Assembly (NCBI RefSeq): GCF_900176635.1
Contig: NZ_FXLN01000003.1
Coordinates: 186,001 to 250,000, forward strand
Length of the DNA: 64,000 nt
DNA from: Clostridium merdae
GTDB lineage: Bacteria; Bacillota; Clostridia; Oscillospirales; Acutalibacteraceae
Direction of reading: 5' to 3'
Part shown: one piece after another, positions 1 to 9,164 of the stretch
How the letters are laid out: every line of letters starts with the position of its first letter
How positions within the stretch are numbered: position 1 is the first letter of the stretch
The notes under the pieces: generated by a model
The model's input: the letters and a program-made list of their open reading frames with translations, nothing else
Told to the model about the DNA's origin: nothing
Database searches by the model: none
Position numbers and translations under genes: made by a program

Positions 1-1
1 A

Positions 2-1027
2 CAGGTTTGCATTGACGGCGGTGTGGACCCCTCCGCAATTATTGGTGGGAAGCTCCCCGCTATTGGGGGCAATGGCCGCGTTGGCAAAAGCGAAACAATT
101 ATATGTGAGGCCTGCGAATATGTAGACACCTTTCTTCAGCTTTCACCCGCAATCTCTGTAATACTAAACATTGATGCAGACCACCTTGATTATTTTGGTA
201 CGCTGGAAAACATCATTAAATCCTTCCACCAATTTTCTTCCCAAACTAGCCGTTTGCTGGTAATAAACGGTGATGACCCAAACTGCCGCAAAGCAGTGGA
301 AGGCATTCAAAATGCCAGAATCATTACATTTGGCATGAACGAAAACAATGACTATTCTGCTCACGGCATTTCTGATTTGCCAAAAGCCTGCGAAAGCTTC
401 TCCCTTTACAAAAATGGAGAAAAGATTTCGGATATTACCCTTTCCGTACCCGGAAAGCACAATGTGCTCAATGCTCTGGCGGCGGCGACTGTTGCGGATT
501 ACTTGGGGATTGACCCCAAAACCGCGGCAGAAAGCCTTGGTCGCTTTACCGGCGTGCACCGCCGCTTTGAAATACTGGGCAAATTTGACGGTGTAACCGT
601 AGCCGACGACTTTGCTCACCACCCAACGGAGCTCAACGCTACACTGACGGCCGCATCCCGTATGGGCTTTCGTGCCGTATGGGCATTGTTCCAACCGCAT
701 ACCTACTCGCGTACTTACCTGCTGCTTGAGGATTTTGCAAGGGCATTGTCCATTCCGGAGCATGTGGTGCTATCCCCCATTCTGGCTGTTCGTGAAACGA
801 ACACGTACCAAATCTATGCAAAGGATCTTGCTGATAAAGTGCCGGGCTGCGTATGCCTAGATACTTTTGAAGAAATGGCAGATTACGCAATGGAACATGC
901 ACAGCCGGGTGATTTAATTCTTACTTTAGGCGGCGGCGACATTTATAAATGCGCTAATTTGATTGTAGAGAAATACCAGAAGGCTGGCAAATCGGCAGAA
1001 AAGGTATGCTGCACTGTTGCTCAATAA
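2..1027 (+). CDS. murC: UDP-N-acetylmuramate--L-alanine ligase (MurC), 5' end outside window
   Basis: MurC adds L-alanine to UDP-MurNAc in the cytoplasm, the first step of peptidoglycan stem-peptide synthesis. The frame is open to the window edge. About 340 residues are visible against a usual length of about 450, so the N-terminal UDP-binding Rossmann domain and the GT(H/N)GK ATP loop lie upstream. Visible are the central-domain motif NIDADHLDYFG, the HNVLNALAA segment at the start of the ligase C-terminal domain, and FTGVHRRFE followed by DDFAHHPTE, all typical of MurC rather than MurD/E/F. Stop at 1025-1027, then a strong hairpin terminator. The identification is secure; only the start is unknown. 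Confidence 0.95.
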   Translation, partial: QVCIDGGVDPSAIIGGKLPAIGGNGRVGKSETIICEACEYVDTFLQLSPAISVILNIDADHLDYFGTLENIIKSFHQFSSQTSRLLVINGDDPNCRKAVEGIQNARIITFGMNENNDYSAHGISDLPKACESFSLYKNGEKISDITLSVPGKHNVLNALAAATVADYLGIDPKTAAESLGRFTGVHRRFEILGKFDGVTVADDFAHHPTELNATLTAASRMGFRAVWALFQPHTYSRTYLLLEDFARALSIPEHVVLSPILAVRETNTYQIYAKDLADKVPGCVCLDTFEEMADYAMEHAQPGDLILTLGGGDIYKCANLIVEKYQKAGKSAEKVCCTVAQ

Positions 1028-1050
1028 GAAACTGATTTCAAGATAAATGA

Positions 1051-1090
1051 ACAGCCATAAGAGTTTTTTCTTATGGCTGTTTTATTTATT
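1051..1090 (+). terminator. Rho-independent terminator after murC
   Basis: A 12-bp perfect stem (ACAGCCATAAGA pairing with TCTTATGGCTGT) with a short loop is followed by a T-rich tract. It begins 23 bases after the murC stop. Confidence 0.85.
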
Positions 1091-1107
1091 ATATTTTTTA
1101 TATATAC

Positions 1108-1144
1108 AAAAAAAACAGGCTTCTATGAAAGAAACCTGTTTTTT
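1108..1144 (-). terminator. Terminator after mreB
   Basis: Read on the minus strand, AAACAGGTTTC, a short loop and GAAGCCTGTTT are followed by a run of T. It sits directly after the mreB stop and separates it from the convergent murC. Confidence 0.8.
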
Positions 1145-1146
1145 AC

Positions 1147-2172
1147 TTAATAAGCGGCACTCAACGGGTTGAGCACGCCATAATTTTTGTTTTCCATATC
1201 GTCAATGAATTTAATTGCTTTACCGGCACCCACTGCTACGCAGTTCTCCGGGCTTTCCGGTACAAATACCTTCATCTTCGTTTTTTTGCTAATTAGCGTA
1301 TCAAATCCATACAGCTGTGCCGAACCGCCGGTAAGGATGATACCGTCGGTATCAATGTCGCCCATCAGTTCGGGAGGCGTTTTCTCGAGCACCTCCTGTG
1401 CAGTACGAATAATCTGCATGGCAGGCTCGAGCAGGGCCTCTAAAACCTCATCACAGCTAATATCTGCCCATTGCGGCAAGCCGGTGAGCATGTTACGACC
1501 CTTTACACGGTAGGTTACCACTTCTTTACGGGGGTATACGCAGCCAATGGCTATTTTAGCCTCTTCCGCCATACGCAGGCCAATTAAAAGATTATACTTG
1601 CGGCGAACCAGCTTAATAATGGCTTCGTCAAACGCATCTCCTGCCAGCTTGATGGACCGTGCAATTGCTACACCACTTAGCGAAATAACGCCCATGTCGG
1701 TCGTGCCTCCGCCAATATCAATCACAAAGCAGCCATGCGGGTTCGAAATATCTACTCCGGCGCCAAGTGCTGCGGCTACCGGCTCTTCAATCAAACAGAT
1801 TTTACGTACACCAGAAGCGCTGATTGCATCTACCACCGCGCGTTTTTCTACCTCGGTAATATCGCAGGGAACACTAACGACCACGCGCGGCATTACCACT
1901 TTACTGCCACTTACCTTTTTTAAATAATGCTGTATGACATACTGTGCGAGTGCAAAATCAGAGATAACACCGTTGCACAGTGGGTGTACCACCGCAATTT
2001 TGGAAGAGGTTCGGCCTACCATGGCGTATGCTTCACTGCCGATTGCCACAATTTCGTCTGTGTCCTGCTCATATGCTACAACGGACGGCTCAGAGAGTAT
2101 AATCCCCTTACCATCCAAGTAAATTTTAATTGTTGAAGTTCCAAGATCGATTGCAATGTCTGTTCCTAGCAC
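1147..2172 (-). CDS. mreB: Rod-shape-determining protein MreB/Mbl (bacterial actin)
   Basis: MreB forms membrane-associated filaments that guide lateral cell-wall synthesis. The actin-fold motifs are present: GTDIAIDLGTST (phosphate 1) at the N-terminus, VIDIGGGTTDMG (phosphate 2) mid-protein, and GIILTGGSAQLYG (adenosine) near the C-terminus. The longest frame begins at a GTG at 2184, only three bases from the Shine-Dalgarno-like AAAGG. The GTG at 2172 has AGGTGA eight bases upstream and gives the family N-terminus MLGTDI, so it is preferred (341 aa). No mreC or mreD follows, so this may be a stand-alone paralogue (Mbl/MreBH type) rather than the mreBCD copy. Confidence 0.93.
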   Translation of the reverse strand: MLGTDIAIDLGTSTIKIYLDGKGIILSEPSVVAYEQDTDEIVAIGSEAYAMVGRTSSKIAVVHPLCNGVISDFALAQYVIQHYLKKVSGSKVVMPRVVVSVPCDITEVEKRAVVDAISASGVRKICLIEEPVAAALGAGVDISNPHGCFVIDIGGGTTDMGVISLSGVAIARSIKLAGDAFDEAIIKLVRRKYNLLIGLRMAEEAKIAIGCVYPRKEVVTYRVKGRNMLTGLPQWADISCDEVLEALLEPAMQIIRTAQEVLEKTPPELMGDIDTDGIILTGGSAQLYGFDTLISKKTKMKVFVPESPENCVAVGAGKAIKFIDDMENKNYGVLNPLSAAY

Positions 2173-2271
2173 TGCGCCGGTCACCTGCCTTTATCCCATT
2201 TTTGCCGCGGGCATGCTCGCCTGTTTTCGGCAACATTTAATATATTATTATAGAACATTCCTGTTTGTTTT

Positions 2272-2961
2272 TCAACTGGAAAAGGATTCCTGCCCAGAGG
2301 GCACGCGGCATGCTGCTGCACAAAGAACCTCCTCTGCACCGGCACTGTACAGAACAAAAGCGCATTCCCCCAGCGTAGCACCCGTTGTTAGAATATCGTC
2401 TACCAACAAAATGCGTTTACCTTGTACCAAATTACCCGGCAAAAGGCGGTAAACGCCGCGCACATTCTCTTGGCGGTCTTTTTTGTGAAGGCGGTGCTGC
2501 TCGTGGTTTTCCACATTCTTCTCCAATAGTGTGGAATAAGTAAGCCCGGTTTGTGCGGCGATTTCACGTGCAATCAGCTCCGATTGATTGTACCCTCTCT
2601 GCCGCAGCCTTTCACGGGAAAGCGGTACGCTAGTAATACCATCGGCGCGGGTAAGAAACGTGCTCTGCTTTAGCTGAGTGACTATTCTCTGTGCAAAAAA
2701 ATCCGCTTGCTTTGGCTTATTGTGAAACTTAAATGCAATCATCGCTTTTCGCAGTGCACCGTTGTAATCGTCCGGAGCCATGCAAACTAGAGTTTTCCCG
2801 GTTTGCGGCTCAATCATGCGTGCGTTCCAATGGGAAGGCACAAGCGCCCCCTCACAAACTTCGCACCATTTCATGCCGGGCAAAATGATTTTACGGCAAA
2901 ACATACAGCGTGGCGGGTAAACAAATTCTAAAACGCTACTCCAAAATTGATTAAAGCTCAT
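2272..2961 (-). CDS. comFC: ComF-family phosphoribosyltransferase-like protein
   Basis: ComFC-type proteins are linked to DNA uptake and transformation, although their chemistry is not well established. The 229-aa protein has an N-terminal zinc-ribbon-like pair of Cys-x2-Cys motifs (CMFC and CEVC, about residues 19-36), as in ComFC. The C-terminal half is a type-I phosphoribosyltransferase domain with the PRPP loop ILLVDDILTTGAT (about residues 183-195). Its start lies inside the end of recD2 (11-base overlap) behind GGAGG, so the two are translationally coupled. This pairing of a recombination helicase with a competence-type protein suggests a shared role in handling DNA. Bases 2173-2271 upstream of mreB hold no gene. 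Confidence 0.85.
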   Translation of the reverse strand: MSFNQFWSSVLEFVYPPRCMFCRKIILPGMKWCEVCEGALVPSHWNARMIEPQTGKTLVCMAPDDYNGALRKAMIAFKFHNKPKQADFFAQRIVTQLKQSTFLTRADGITSVPLSRERLRQRGYNQSELIAREIAAQTGLTYSTLLEKNVENHEQHRLHKKDRQENVRGVYRLLPGNLVQGKRILLVDDILTTGATLGECAFVLYSAGAEEVLCAAACRVPSGQESFSS

Positions 2962-5167
2962 GCACGCTTTCCTCCGCCAAGAACCAGCCCATCCCAGAAT
3001 ACCGCAAAGTTTTGCGGTTATTGTTCACCATCGCTTCAATCACATGCTCCATTCCCACTAGAATTAAAAGGGTTTTTGCACGAGTGATGGCGGTATACAG
3101 CAGGTTGCGGTAATTGAGCTGAGACGGTCCTGTGTAAAGTGGGATTACCACGGCCTGAAACTCATTACCTTGGCTTTTGTGAACCGTCATTGCGTAAGCC
3201 AAATCGAGCTCTGCGGCACTTTCCAGTGGGTAGAGCACATAGCGGTCATCCATTTGTACTGTGAGCGTGCCGCCGCGTTTGTCAACCTCAATCAGTGTAC
3301 CAACGTCTCCGTTATATACACCCTCACCAGAGGTTCCGTCCGAGCGCATCCAAGTAAGGTTATAATCGTTTCTTATCTGCATTACTTTATCGCCCACACG
3401 CAAAACTGTTCCATTTACCGTAAGCTCATTTTTATGGGGTGCGGGTGGATTCAGCGCCTGCTGCAAGCTGCGGTTCATTTCTTCTGTGCCCACAGCACCG
3501 CGTTTGCCGGGGCAGAGCACCTGAATATCTACCGTTGGGTCGTAGCCATAGGTTCGCGGTAAGCGCTCCGTGTATAAACCTACCACCGTTTCTGCAATTT
3601 TATCTGCCTGCCGCAGCGGGAGAAAGAAAAAATCGCCGGTACGGTCGTACAGCTCGGGCATTTCACCTGCGACCACCCGGTGCGCATTTCGAATAATTAA
3701 ACTGTTCATCGACTGACGAAAAACCTCTTGAAGCTGAACCACAGGGAACTTACCACAGTGTATCAAATCCCTCAGCACGTTGCCCGCGCCCACAGAGGGA
3801 AGCTGGTCGCAGTCTCCTACCAATATCAGACGGCAGCCCAGAGGGAGCGCATGCAGTACACTTTCAAACAACTGCACATCCACCATGGAAAGCTCGTCGA
3901 GCACCAGTGCATCGCATTCCAAAAGGTTCTTTTCATTGCGAGCAAACGTTGGAGCATCACGATCGTTCCATTCTACCTGAAGCATACGGTGGATGGTCTT
4001 TGCCTCCTTGCCCGTTACTTCAGACATACGCTTCGCCGCTCGCCCGGTGGGCGCCGCCAGTAATACCTTTTCCCCTTGCTCTTCCAATATGGAGATAATC
4101 GCGTTGAGCGCCGTGGTTTTACCGGTTCCGGGGCCACCGGTTAAAATCAGCATGCCTTTTTCCAGTGCTTCCCGCACTGCCTGCTTCTGCCCATCGGCAT
4201 ACGCAATGCCAAGCCGAGCTTCTACCGCCGCAATGTAACCATCCACATTGCGCAGAGATTGCGCCGGGTACCGCAGACACATTAAAAGCCGCCCCGCACA
4301 GTACGCCTCCGCCTGATAGTAACGTGGGAGGAACACAAACTCCCGTTCGCCAAGCAGTTGAGGGATGAGTACATGCTCCTCCTTTAGCTCCTGTAACACA
4401 GAGACAAGGCGCTCCGGCTCTACGCCAAGCATACGGGAAGCCGCTGGTATCAGCTTGTCCTGTGGCAAGCAGGTGTGACCATTGTTCGTGTTATGGCGAA
4501 GCACATAATGCAGACCCGCACGCAGGCGCGAGAAATCATCCTGCTCTACACTGGCAGATTCGGCAATGAGGTCGGCACGGCCAAAATCGATGTCCACGCC
4601 ATCCGCACATAATAAAAATGGATCGGTACGAATCAGCTCTTTGGAGGATGGGCCATATTGCTTCCAAACTCGCAGTGCTTCTTCCGGCGTAATGCCAAAG
4701 CCGCCAAGGTACAGCATTATTTCGCGAATTCCATAGATTCGCTGGAATTCCTGTGCTATTTTTTCTGCCTTTGCCTTGGTAAGCCCCTTAATACTCGAAA
4801 GACGCTCGGGTTCTTTTTCCATAACCTCCAGCGTGTGCTCACCGAAAGCCTCCACCAAGCGCGCTGCGGTAGCCGGGCCAATTCCTTTGACTGCACCAGA
4901 AGAAAGGTAACGCAAAATAGCATCCGCTGTTTTGGGAGCAGAACGCTCAAACGCCTCTGCTTTAAACTGCTGGCCAAAGCTTGGGTGATGCACCCACGTG
5001 CCAATTGCCCGCAGTTCTTCGCCGCAACCAACCCAAGGGAGGGTACCGACTACCGTAATCAGTTCCTCCCCTGCTTTTAGTTCCAAAATCTTGTAACCAT
5101 TATTCTCATTGCTAAAGACGATTTCTTCTACCGTACCGGTTAGTTCGAGCAATTGTTTTTCCTGCAT
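2951..5167 (-). CDS. recD2: RecD2-type ATP-dependent DNA helicase (SF1)
   Basis: RecD2 is a 5'-3' helicase found in bacteria outside the RecBCD complex and is implicated in replication-fork and mismatch-repair stability. The 738 residues are normal for the family. In order there are an N-terminal OB-like domain, helix-hairpin-helix segments (GIGPATAARLVEAFG), Walker A GGPGTGKTT about residue 345, Walker B-like DALVLDELSMVD, and the C-terminal SF1 motif AMTVHKSQGNEF. The ATG start has GAGGAT upstream. It is followed by comFC with an overlap and preceded by a small membrane-protein gene 48 bases upstream on the same strand, so all three may be one transcript. Confidence 0.93.
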   Translation of the reverse strand: MQEKQLLELTGTVEEIVFSNENNGYKILELKAGEELITVVGTLPWVGCGEELRAIGTWVHHPSFGQQFKAEAFERSAPKTADAILRYLSSGAVKGIGPATAARLVEAFGEHTLEVMEKEPERLSSIKGLTKAKAEKIAQEFQRIYGIREIMLYLGGFGITPEEALRVWKQYGPSSKELIRTDPFLLCADGVDIDFGRADLIAESASVEQDDFSRLRAGLHYVLRHNTNNGHTCLPQDKLIPAASRMLGVEPERLVSVLQELKEEHVLIPQLLGEREFVFLPRYYQAEAYCAGRLLMCLRYPAQSLRNVDGYIAAVEARLGIAYADGQKQAVREALEKGMLILTGGPGTGKTTALNAIISILEEQGEKVLLAAPTGRAAKRMSEVTGKEAKTIHRMLQVEWNDRDAPTFARNEKNLLECDALVLDELSMVDVQLFESVLHALPLGCRLILVGDCDQLPSVGAGNVLRDLIHCGKFPVVQLQEVFRQSMNSLIIRNAHRVVAGEMPELYDRTGDFFFLPLRQADKIAETVVGLYTERLPRTYGYDPTVDIQVLCPGKRGAVGTEEMNRSLQQALNPPAPHKNELTVNGTVLRVGDKVMQIRNDYNLTWMRSDGTSGEGVYNGDVGTLIEVDKRGGTLTVQMDDRYVLYPLESAAELDLAYAMTVHKSQGNEFQAVVIPLYTGPSQLNYRNLLYTAITRAKTLLILVGMEHVIEAMVNNNRKTLRYSGMGWFLAEESVHEL

Positions 5168-5215
5168 ATTTCCATCCTCGGCTAGATTGCTATTGTTTTC
5201 AGTATACCGCTTTTT

Positions 5216-5569
5216 CTATGTATTTGCAAACTCTGCGCGCAGGGTTTCGGGTAAATCTGCTGCCATACAAAGGCGTACACTGGGGTTCGCCAGCGCGAAG
5301 GATTCGCACACCGCTCTTGTTTCTTTATCCATCCCACAATCCACACAAATTAGCTCTCTGTGCCCTGTATGGCGCAGCCAGCGCAAACGCTCCAACGCAC
5401 CGCGTAGCCGGTATTCCACTCTGCTATCGTTGCCTGAAACACACACCAGAACGGTGATTTTTTCTTCTCTGGCAGGGCGGGTCAGCCAGAACAATACAAA
5501 ACGGCACAGCTCAGTAAGCCCTAGAACTGCGAAAAACGCCACCAGAATTCTGCCGATCATATCTTCCAT
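5216..5569 (-). CDS. Small membrane-anchored protein of unknown function
   Basis: A 117-residue protein with one hydrophobic segment (about residues 5-28) followed by a soluble domain. The ATG at 5569 has GAGGTG six bases upstream; the longer frame to 5851 runs into repeat sequence and has no ribosome site. The soluble part (ITVLVCVSGND, then RELICVDCGMDKETR) looks like the first beta-alpha-beta unit of a GT2-type nucleotide-sugar fold, but the protein is far too short for a working glycosyltransferase. It probably shares a transcript with recD2. I do not recognise a named family. Confidence 0.7.
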   Translation of the reverse strand: MEDMIGRILVAFFAVLGLTELCRFVLFWLTRPAREEKITVLVCVSGNDSRVEYRLRGALERLRWLRHTGHRELICVDCGMDKETRAVCESFALANPSVRLCMAADLPETLRAEFANT

Positions 5570-5749
5570 GTATATCACCTCATTGTTATGATATGCGAAG
5601 GAAGAAAAATTGACAGTTAGAATAGGCTCGACCACCTGGATAAAGAAGCTCCCTATTGATGAGGGAATTAGTGTGGCTAATGGATTCTGCTGGATGGCAG
5701 AATCTCTAAGCGGACGAGAGAACTGTTGTATTTTACGCTCCGATACAAG

Positions 5750-6418
5750 GCTTCTACTGGCGCAGGGCTTTGCTCTCGTGCCATATTCATTGTTTCTTTT
5801 TATTATAGTGAGTGGTTTCTTAATTATAAAAGTAGTTTTGCGCTCATGCATAAGGGTTTATGCTGGCGCAGGGCTTTGCCCCTTATGCCGGGGCGGGCAC
5901 CTACTTTCACAAAAGGGTGAAAGTAGGCAAAGGCCTTCCAAAGGGAGAGTATCGATTCTCACCCTTTGGATTCCCTCTCAACGACCAAAGGCTCTGCCTT
6001 TGGAATCCGAGTGAGCTCCCGCTCTGCATCTTATTTCCGCACAGGAACAAGCCTGTGCGTTGCAGATTGTACGTAAGGTTTTGCACTGTTGCTTACAAAT
6101 TAGAAAAAGAAATGTTGCGATTCAGGTTTCTGCGAGCCAACGAGAGCGCTCTAAAAATGACCGCCGACAGATGAAATCAGTTAGCATGTTTTTTTATCAT
6201 GGCTAGGAGTGTGGGCATTTTTAATGGAGCGCCTTACCAGTAGCTATTGTTTTACACCTTGGGGTCGTTTCCCAAACGGATTCCAAAGGCGGAGCCTTTG
6301 GTGAGTCTTTCCGCCTTTTCTCCTCATCGAGAAAAGGCGAGCCTGCCCCGGCTTGAGGGGCGAATGAAAAGAAAGAAGAAGCTCTGTGCGGCGGCAACCG
6401 CTTTAAAATCTTATTAAA
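5750..6418 (+). repeat. Hairpin-rich interspersed repeat, left copy
   Basis: About 670 bases with no convincing gene, closely matching the reverse complement of 22698-23441. It is packed with perfect or near-perfect hairpins: CTACTTTCAC/GTGAAAGTAG (about 5900), TCCAAAGGG/CCCTTTGGA (about 5937-5970), CCAAAGGC/GCCTTTGG (about 5984 and again about 6283), CGCACAGG/CCTGTGCG (about 6037-6061) and CGCCTTTTCTC/GAGAAAAGGCG (about 6311-6338). Open frames inside it are not preserved as proteins: the matches between copies are strongest at stems and continue through stop codons. It lies between metK and the small membrane protein. It could be a non-autonomous mobile element or a structured RNA. Confidence 0.85.
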
Positions 6419-6474
6419 AGTTTATAAGAAGAATACAGGCTTATAAAAAGTAAACTTACCTATTCTAACAATAT

Positions 6475-6508
6475 AAAAAGAGGAAAGCGAATGCTTCCCT
6501 CTTTTTCT
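6475..6508 (-). terminator. Terminator after metK
   Basis: On the minus strand AAAAGAGGGAAGC and GCTTTCCTCTTTTT form a stem followed by T residues. It sits 15-48 bases past the metK stop. Confidence 0.85.
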
Positions 6509-6522
6509 ACTGCTGTATTTAG

Positions 6523-7704
6523 TTAAGCAAGAGCAGCCTTTAGTTGCTCTGTTTTATCGGTCTTTTCCCATGCTACGCCCAAATCTTCGCGCCCCATATG
6601 GCCGTAAGCAGCCAAGGCTCTGTAAATTGGGCGGTTGAGCCCAAGGGACTGAATTAGCGCAGTCGGGCGAAGGTCGAACACCTTTTGAATGGCAGCCTCC
6701 AATTCAGCGCTGGAATACTTTGAGGTACCAAAGGTTTCTACCAAAATAGAAACCGGTCGTGCTACGCCAATGGCATAAGCGAGCTGAACCTCGCATTTCT
6801 CAGCAATGCCTGCGGCAACAATATTCTTTGCTACATAGCGAGCCGCATATGCCGCAGAACGGTCTACCTTCGTCGGGTCCTTACCGGAGAATGCGCCGCC
6901 GCCGTGGCGACCAAACCCACCGTAGGTATCCACGATAATTTTGCGCCCAGTCAAACCGCTATCGCCAACCGGGCCGCCTACCACAAAGCGACCAGTGGGG
7001 TTAATATAATATTTGGTGTTTTCATCCAGCAAGTCGGCGTTAATGACCGGATGAACCACATGCTCAAGAATATCCTTATGGATTTGCTCCTGTGTTACAT
7101 CGGGGTCGTGCTGAGTAGAAACAACAACTGCTTCCACGCGAGTGGGCTTATCATCCACATACTCTACGGTCACCTGTGTTTTTCCGTCTGGACGCAGGTA
7201 AGCAAGCTTTCCCTCTTTACGCACAGCCGCCAGGCGCTTTGCCAGTGCATGAGCAAGGTAAATCGGCAGCGGCATCAAATTGGTGGTTTCATTGCAAGCA
7301 AAACCAAACATGATTCCCTGGTCGCCAGCACCAATCAAATCATTTTCATCCGTTGCGCCACCACGTGCCTCAAAGGACTGATTCACACCCATTGCAATAT
7401 CGGGGGACTGCATATCAATCGAGGTTAAAACGCCGCAAGAATTGCCATCAAACCCGTACTGTGGGTCATCATAGCCGATGTCTCGAATTACCTCACGAGC
7501 AATTGCGGGAATATCCACATAGCACTCGGTTGAAATTTCACCCATAACATGAACCAAACCAGTGGTAGCAGTTACCTCGCAGGCCACATGAGCCTTATCA
7601 TCCTGTGCTAAGATGGCGTCTAAGACTGCGTCAGAAATTTGGTCGCAAACTTTATCGGGATGACCCTCTGTTACGGATTCAGATGTGAAAAAATATTTTG
7701 ACAT
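6523..7704 (-). CDS. metK: S-adenosylmethionine synthetase
   Basis: MetK makes SAM from methionine and ATP. The 393 residues match the usual length. Signature motifs are GHPDKVCDQISDAVLDA at the N-terminus, GAGDQGIMFGFA at about residue 118, and the glycine-rich GGGAFSGKDPTKVDRS at about residues 260-275. The ATG start has AGGAGG at normal spacing. The gene is preceded by a SAM-I riboswitch ending in a terminator, so its product shuts off its own synthesis. Monocistronic. Confidence 0.98.
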   Translation of the reverse strand: MSKYFFTSESVTEGHPDKVCDQISDAVLDAILAQDDKAHVACEVTATTGLVHVMGEISTECYVDIPAIAREVIRDIGYDDPQYGFDGNSCGVLTSIDMQSPDIAMGVNQSFEARGGATDENDLIGAGDQGIMFGFACNETTNLMPLPIYLAHALAKRLAAVRKEGKLAYLRPDGKTQVTVEYVDDKPTRVEAVVVSTQHDPDVTQEQIHKDILEHVVHPVINADLLDENTKYYINPTGRFVVGGPVGDSGLTGRKIIVDTYGGFGRHGGGAFSGKDPTKVDRSAAYAARYVAKNIVAAGIAEKCEVQLAYAIGVARPVSILVETFGTSKYSSAELEAAIQKVFDLRPTALIQSLGLNRPIYRALAAYGHMGREDLGVAWEKTDKTEQLKAALA

Positions 7705-7744
7705 AGTAAGCCTCCTAGATAATTAAAAGTTGAAAATTTATAGA

Positions 7745-7888
7745 AAATAAAAAACCACCGCTTGGAGAAGCCAAACGGTGGGAAGCAACCTCATCTGCCG
7801 GCTTTATCCGCAGGATTTGGCACCTTTCGCTCATTGCGTAGGTTGCCGGACATCACAGGGCCTGTTCCCTCCGTCACTCTTGATAAGG
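7745..7888 (-). promoter_or_regulatory. SAM-I (S-box) riboswitch with terminator, controls metK
   Basis: On the minus strand the aptamer begins CTTATCAAGAG, continues TGACGGAGGGAACAGGC and GATGTCCGGCAACC, and ends GATGAG, which re-pairs with CTTATC as P1. These are the conserved S-box elements. Downstream (7752-7783) a stem CCACCG...CGGTGG followed by a T run is the expression-platform terminator. SAM binding should favour this terminator. The region from 7889 to 8086 is AT-rich and carries no gene. Confidence 0.95.
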
Positions 7889-8086
7889 AATTATTCTGTT
7901 GTTTGTCGTGTAAAAAATACCTCAGACAAAAAATAAACTTCATAGTCTTTATAAAATATGCAAATTAAAAAGCCAAACAGATTATTATAACTTCCGCAAG
8001 TACTCCAATAATAAGACACGCTGTGCGGTAAGCCCATTATAACATATTATATGAAGAATACAAAATAAATGTCGAAAAAATATCTG

Positions 8087-8659
8087 CTAAACCGGATGAA
8101 TCATTTCACGATTTTTTTGAACAAATGGCTGTAACGATTTAAAAAGGACTGCCGCAATCGCACTGTTTAGACCTGCCTTTAGCAAATTAAACGGAATAAT
8201 TGCGGGCCAGATTAATGTGTCGAGCACTGCCTTGGGCATGCCAAAAAAATGAACAGTAAAAATGTAGTTCATAGGTACCATGAGTGCAGTCATTGCCAAC
8301 GTGCCAAGTACCATACCAATTACTGCGTCAGCAAATCGTTGCTTCTTTTTGTAAAACTCGCCAACCAAATAGACTAAAGCGCCGGAAGCCAACAGGTGCA
8401 TGACCAGGCCAACCCAACCATTGCTGCCAAAAAACATTGCTTGAATAACAGAAACCACAAAAAGCACCAAGAAAGCAGGGCCAGAGCCGAACAGTAACGC
8501 TGCAATTAATATGGGGGCATCCGCCATATCGTACTCTAAGAAGGGTGCAGCAGGGATTAATGGAATTCGTACGAAAGCAATGAGCACGACTGAAATTGCG
8601 GCTAATACAGCTAGCTGGGTCATTTGAATAATGCTTTTCTGGGTCATGGGTTTGTTCAT
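8087..8659 (-). CDS. ribU: Riboflavin ECF-transporter substrate-binding component RibU
   Basis: RibU is the membrane S-component that binds riboflavin and works with shared EcfA/EcfA'/EcfT energising subunits encoded elsewhere. The 190-aa protein is strongly hydrophobic with about six predicted membrane segments. It starts with the S-component helix pattern TQLAVLAAISVVLIAF and contains the EYDMADAPILIAALLFG segment seen in RibU. An FMN riboswitch directly upstream supports riboflavin as the substrate. Single-gene transcript. The start has AGGAG about 13 bases upstream, rather far; the second Met, four codons in, is an alternative. Confidence 0.9.
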   Translation of the reverse strand: MNKPMTQKSIIQMTQLAVLAAISVVLIAFVRIPLIPAAPFLEYDMADAPILIAALLFGSGPAFLVLFVVSVIQAMFFGSNGWVGLVMHLLASGALVYLVGEFYKKKQRFADAVIGMVLGTLAMTALMVPMNYIFTVHFFGMPKAVLDTLIWPAIIPFNLLKAGLNSAIAAVLFKSLQPFVQKNREMIHPV

Positions 8660-8692
8660 TTCTTATTTTTCTCTCCTTTTTTCGCTGTCAAC

Positions 8693-8872
8693 GAAAAAAA
8701 ATCCCGCAGAAAATCTGCGGGACAAAACAAACGCAAAAACGCGCAGTTCTTCTTCCATCCGGACTATACCGTCGGCTTTGGAATCTCACCAAAATCAGCA
8801 CTCGCTCGCGGGCTAACGGCACAAGGCCGCATTACCGCCGGTGGGGAATCACACCCCGCCCCGAAGACAGCT
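8693..8872 (-). promoter_or_regulatory. FMN (RFN) riboswitch and terminator, controls ribU
   Basis: On the minus strand the aptamer (8743-8872) reads TTCGGGGCGGGGTG, then TTCCCCACCGGCGGTA, AGCCCGCGAGC, GGTGAGATTCC and CCGACGGTATAGTCCGGATG, the standard RFN elements. A perfect stem TCCCGCAGA/TCTGCGGGA plus a T run (8693-8722) follows, giving termination control of ribU by FMN. Confidence 0.96.
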
Positions 8873-8891
8873 TATTTAATTTGTTGTATTT

Positions 8892-8920
8892 ATTATATCC
8901 CTCTGATATTTATTTGTCAA
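8892..8920 (-). promoter_or_regulatory. Sigma-A promoter of the ribU riboswitch transcript
   Basis: TTGACA, 17 bases, TATAAT on the minus strand: a consensus housekeeping promoter ending just before the FMN aptamer. Confidence 0.85.
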
Positions 8921-9110
8921 CATGGTTTTCACCATTTTCCATTATTTTTACGAATAATTATTAATTTCAAATTAATTTGTGCACGTCTAAAACAAGTTTA
9001 CTGAATTGTCTATACCTATTTGGTTAAAGCTATTCCATTTTTTAATATTTATGCTCTGTATAAGTGTTTTAAGTAAAGCATCACACACTCACTAAGTAAG
9101 ATTTATAAAC

Positions 9111-9142
9111 AAAAAGCCCCCAACCAAAAAGGTTGGGGGCAA
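9111..9142 (-). terminator. Terminator after tuf
   Basis: GCCCCCAACC / GGTTGGGGGC stem followed by five T residues on the minus strand, 22 bases past the tuf stop. It ends the rpo-str block. Bases 8921-9110 hold no gene. Confidence 0.92.
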
Positions 9143-9164
9143 TCAGACAAGTTAAAACCTGTAA

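Noticed and set aside
5860..6174. Plus-strand frame of 104 codons, with a related minus-strand frame at 23022-23204
   Set aside because: These are readings of the hairpin repeat. The frames start and stop at different places in the two copies, and similarity continues past the stops, so conservation is of the DNA or RNA and not of a protein.
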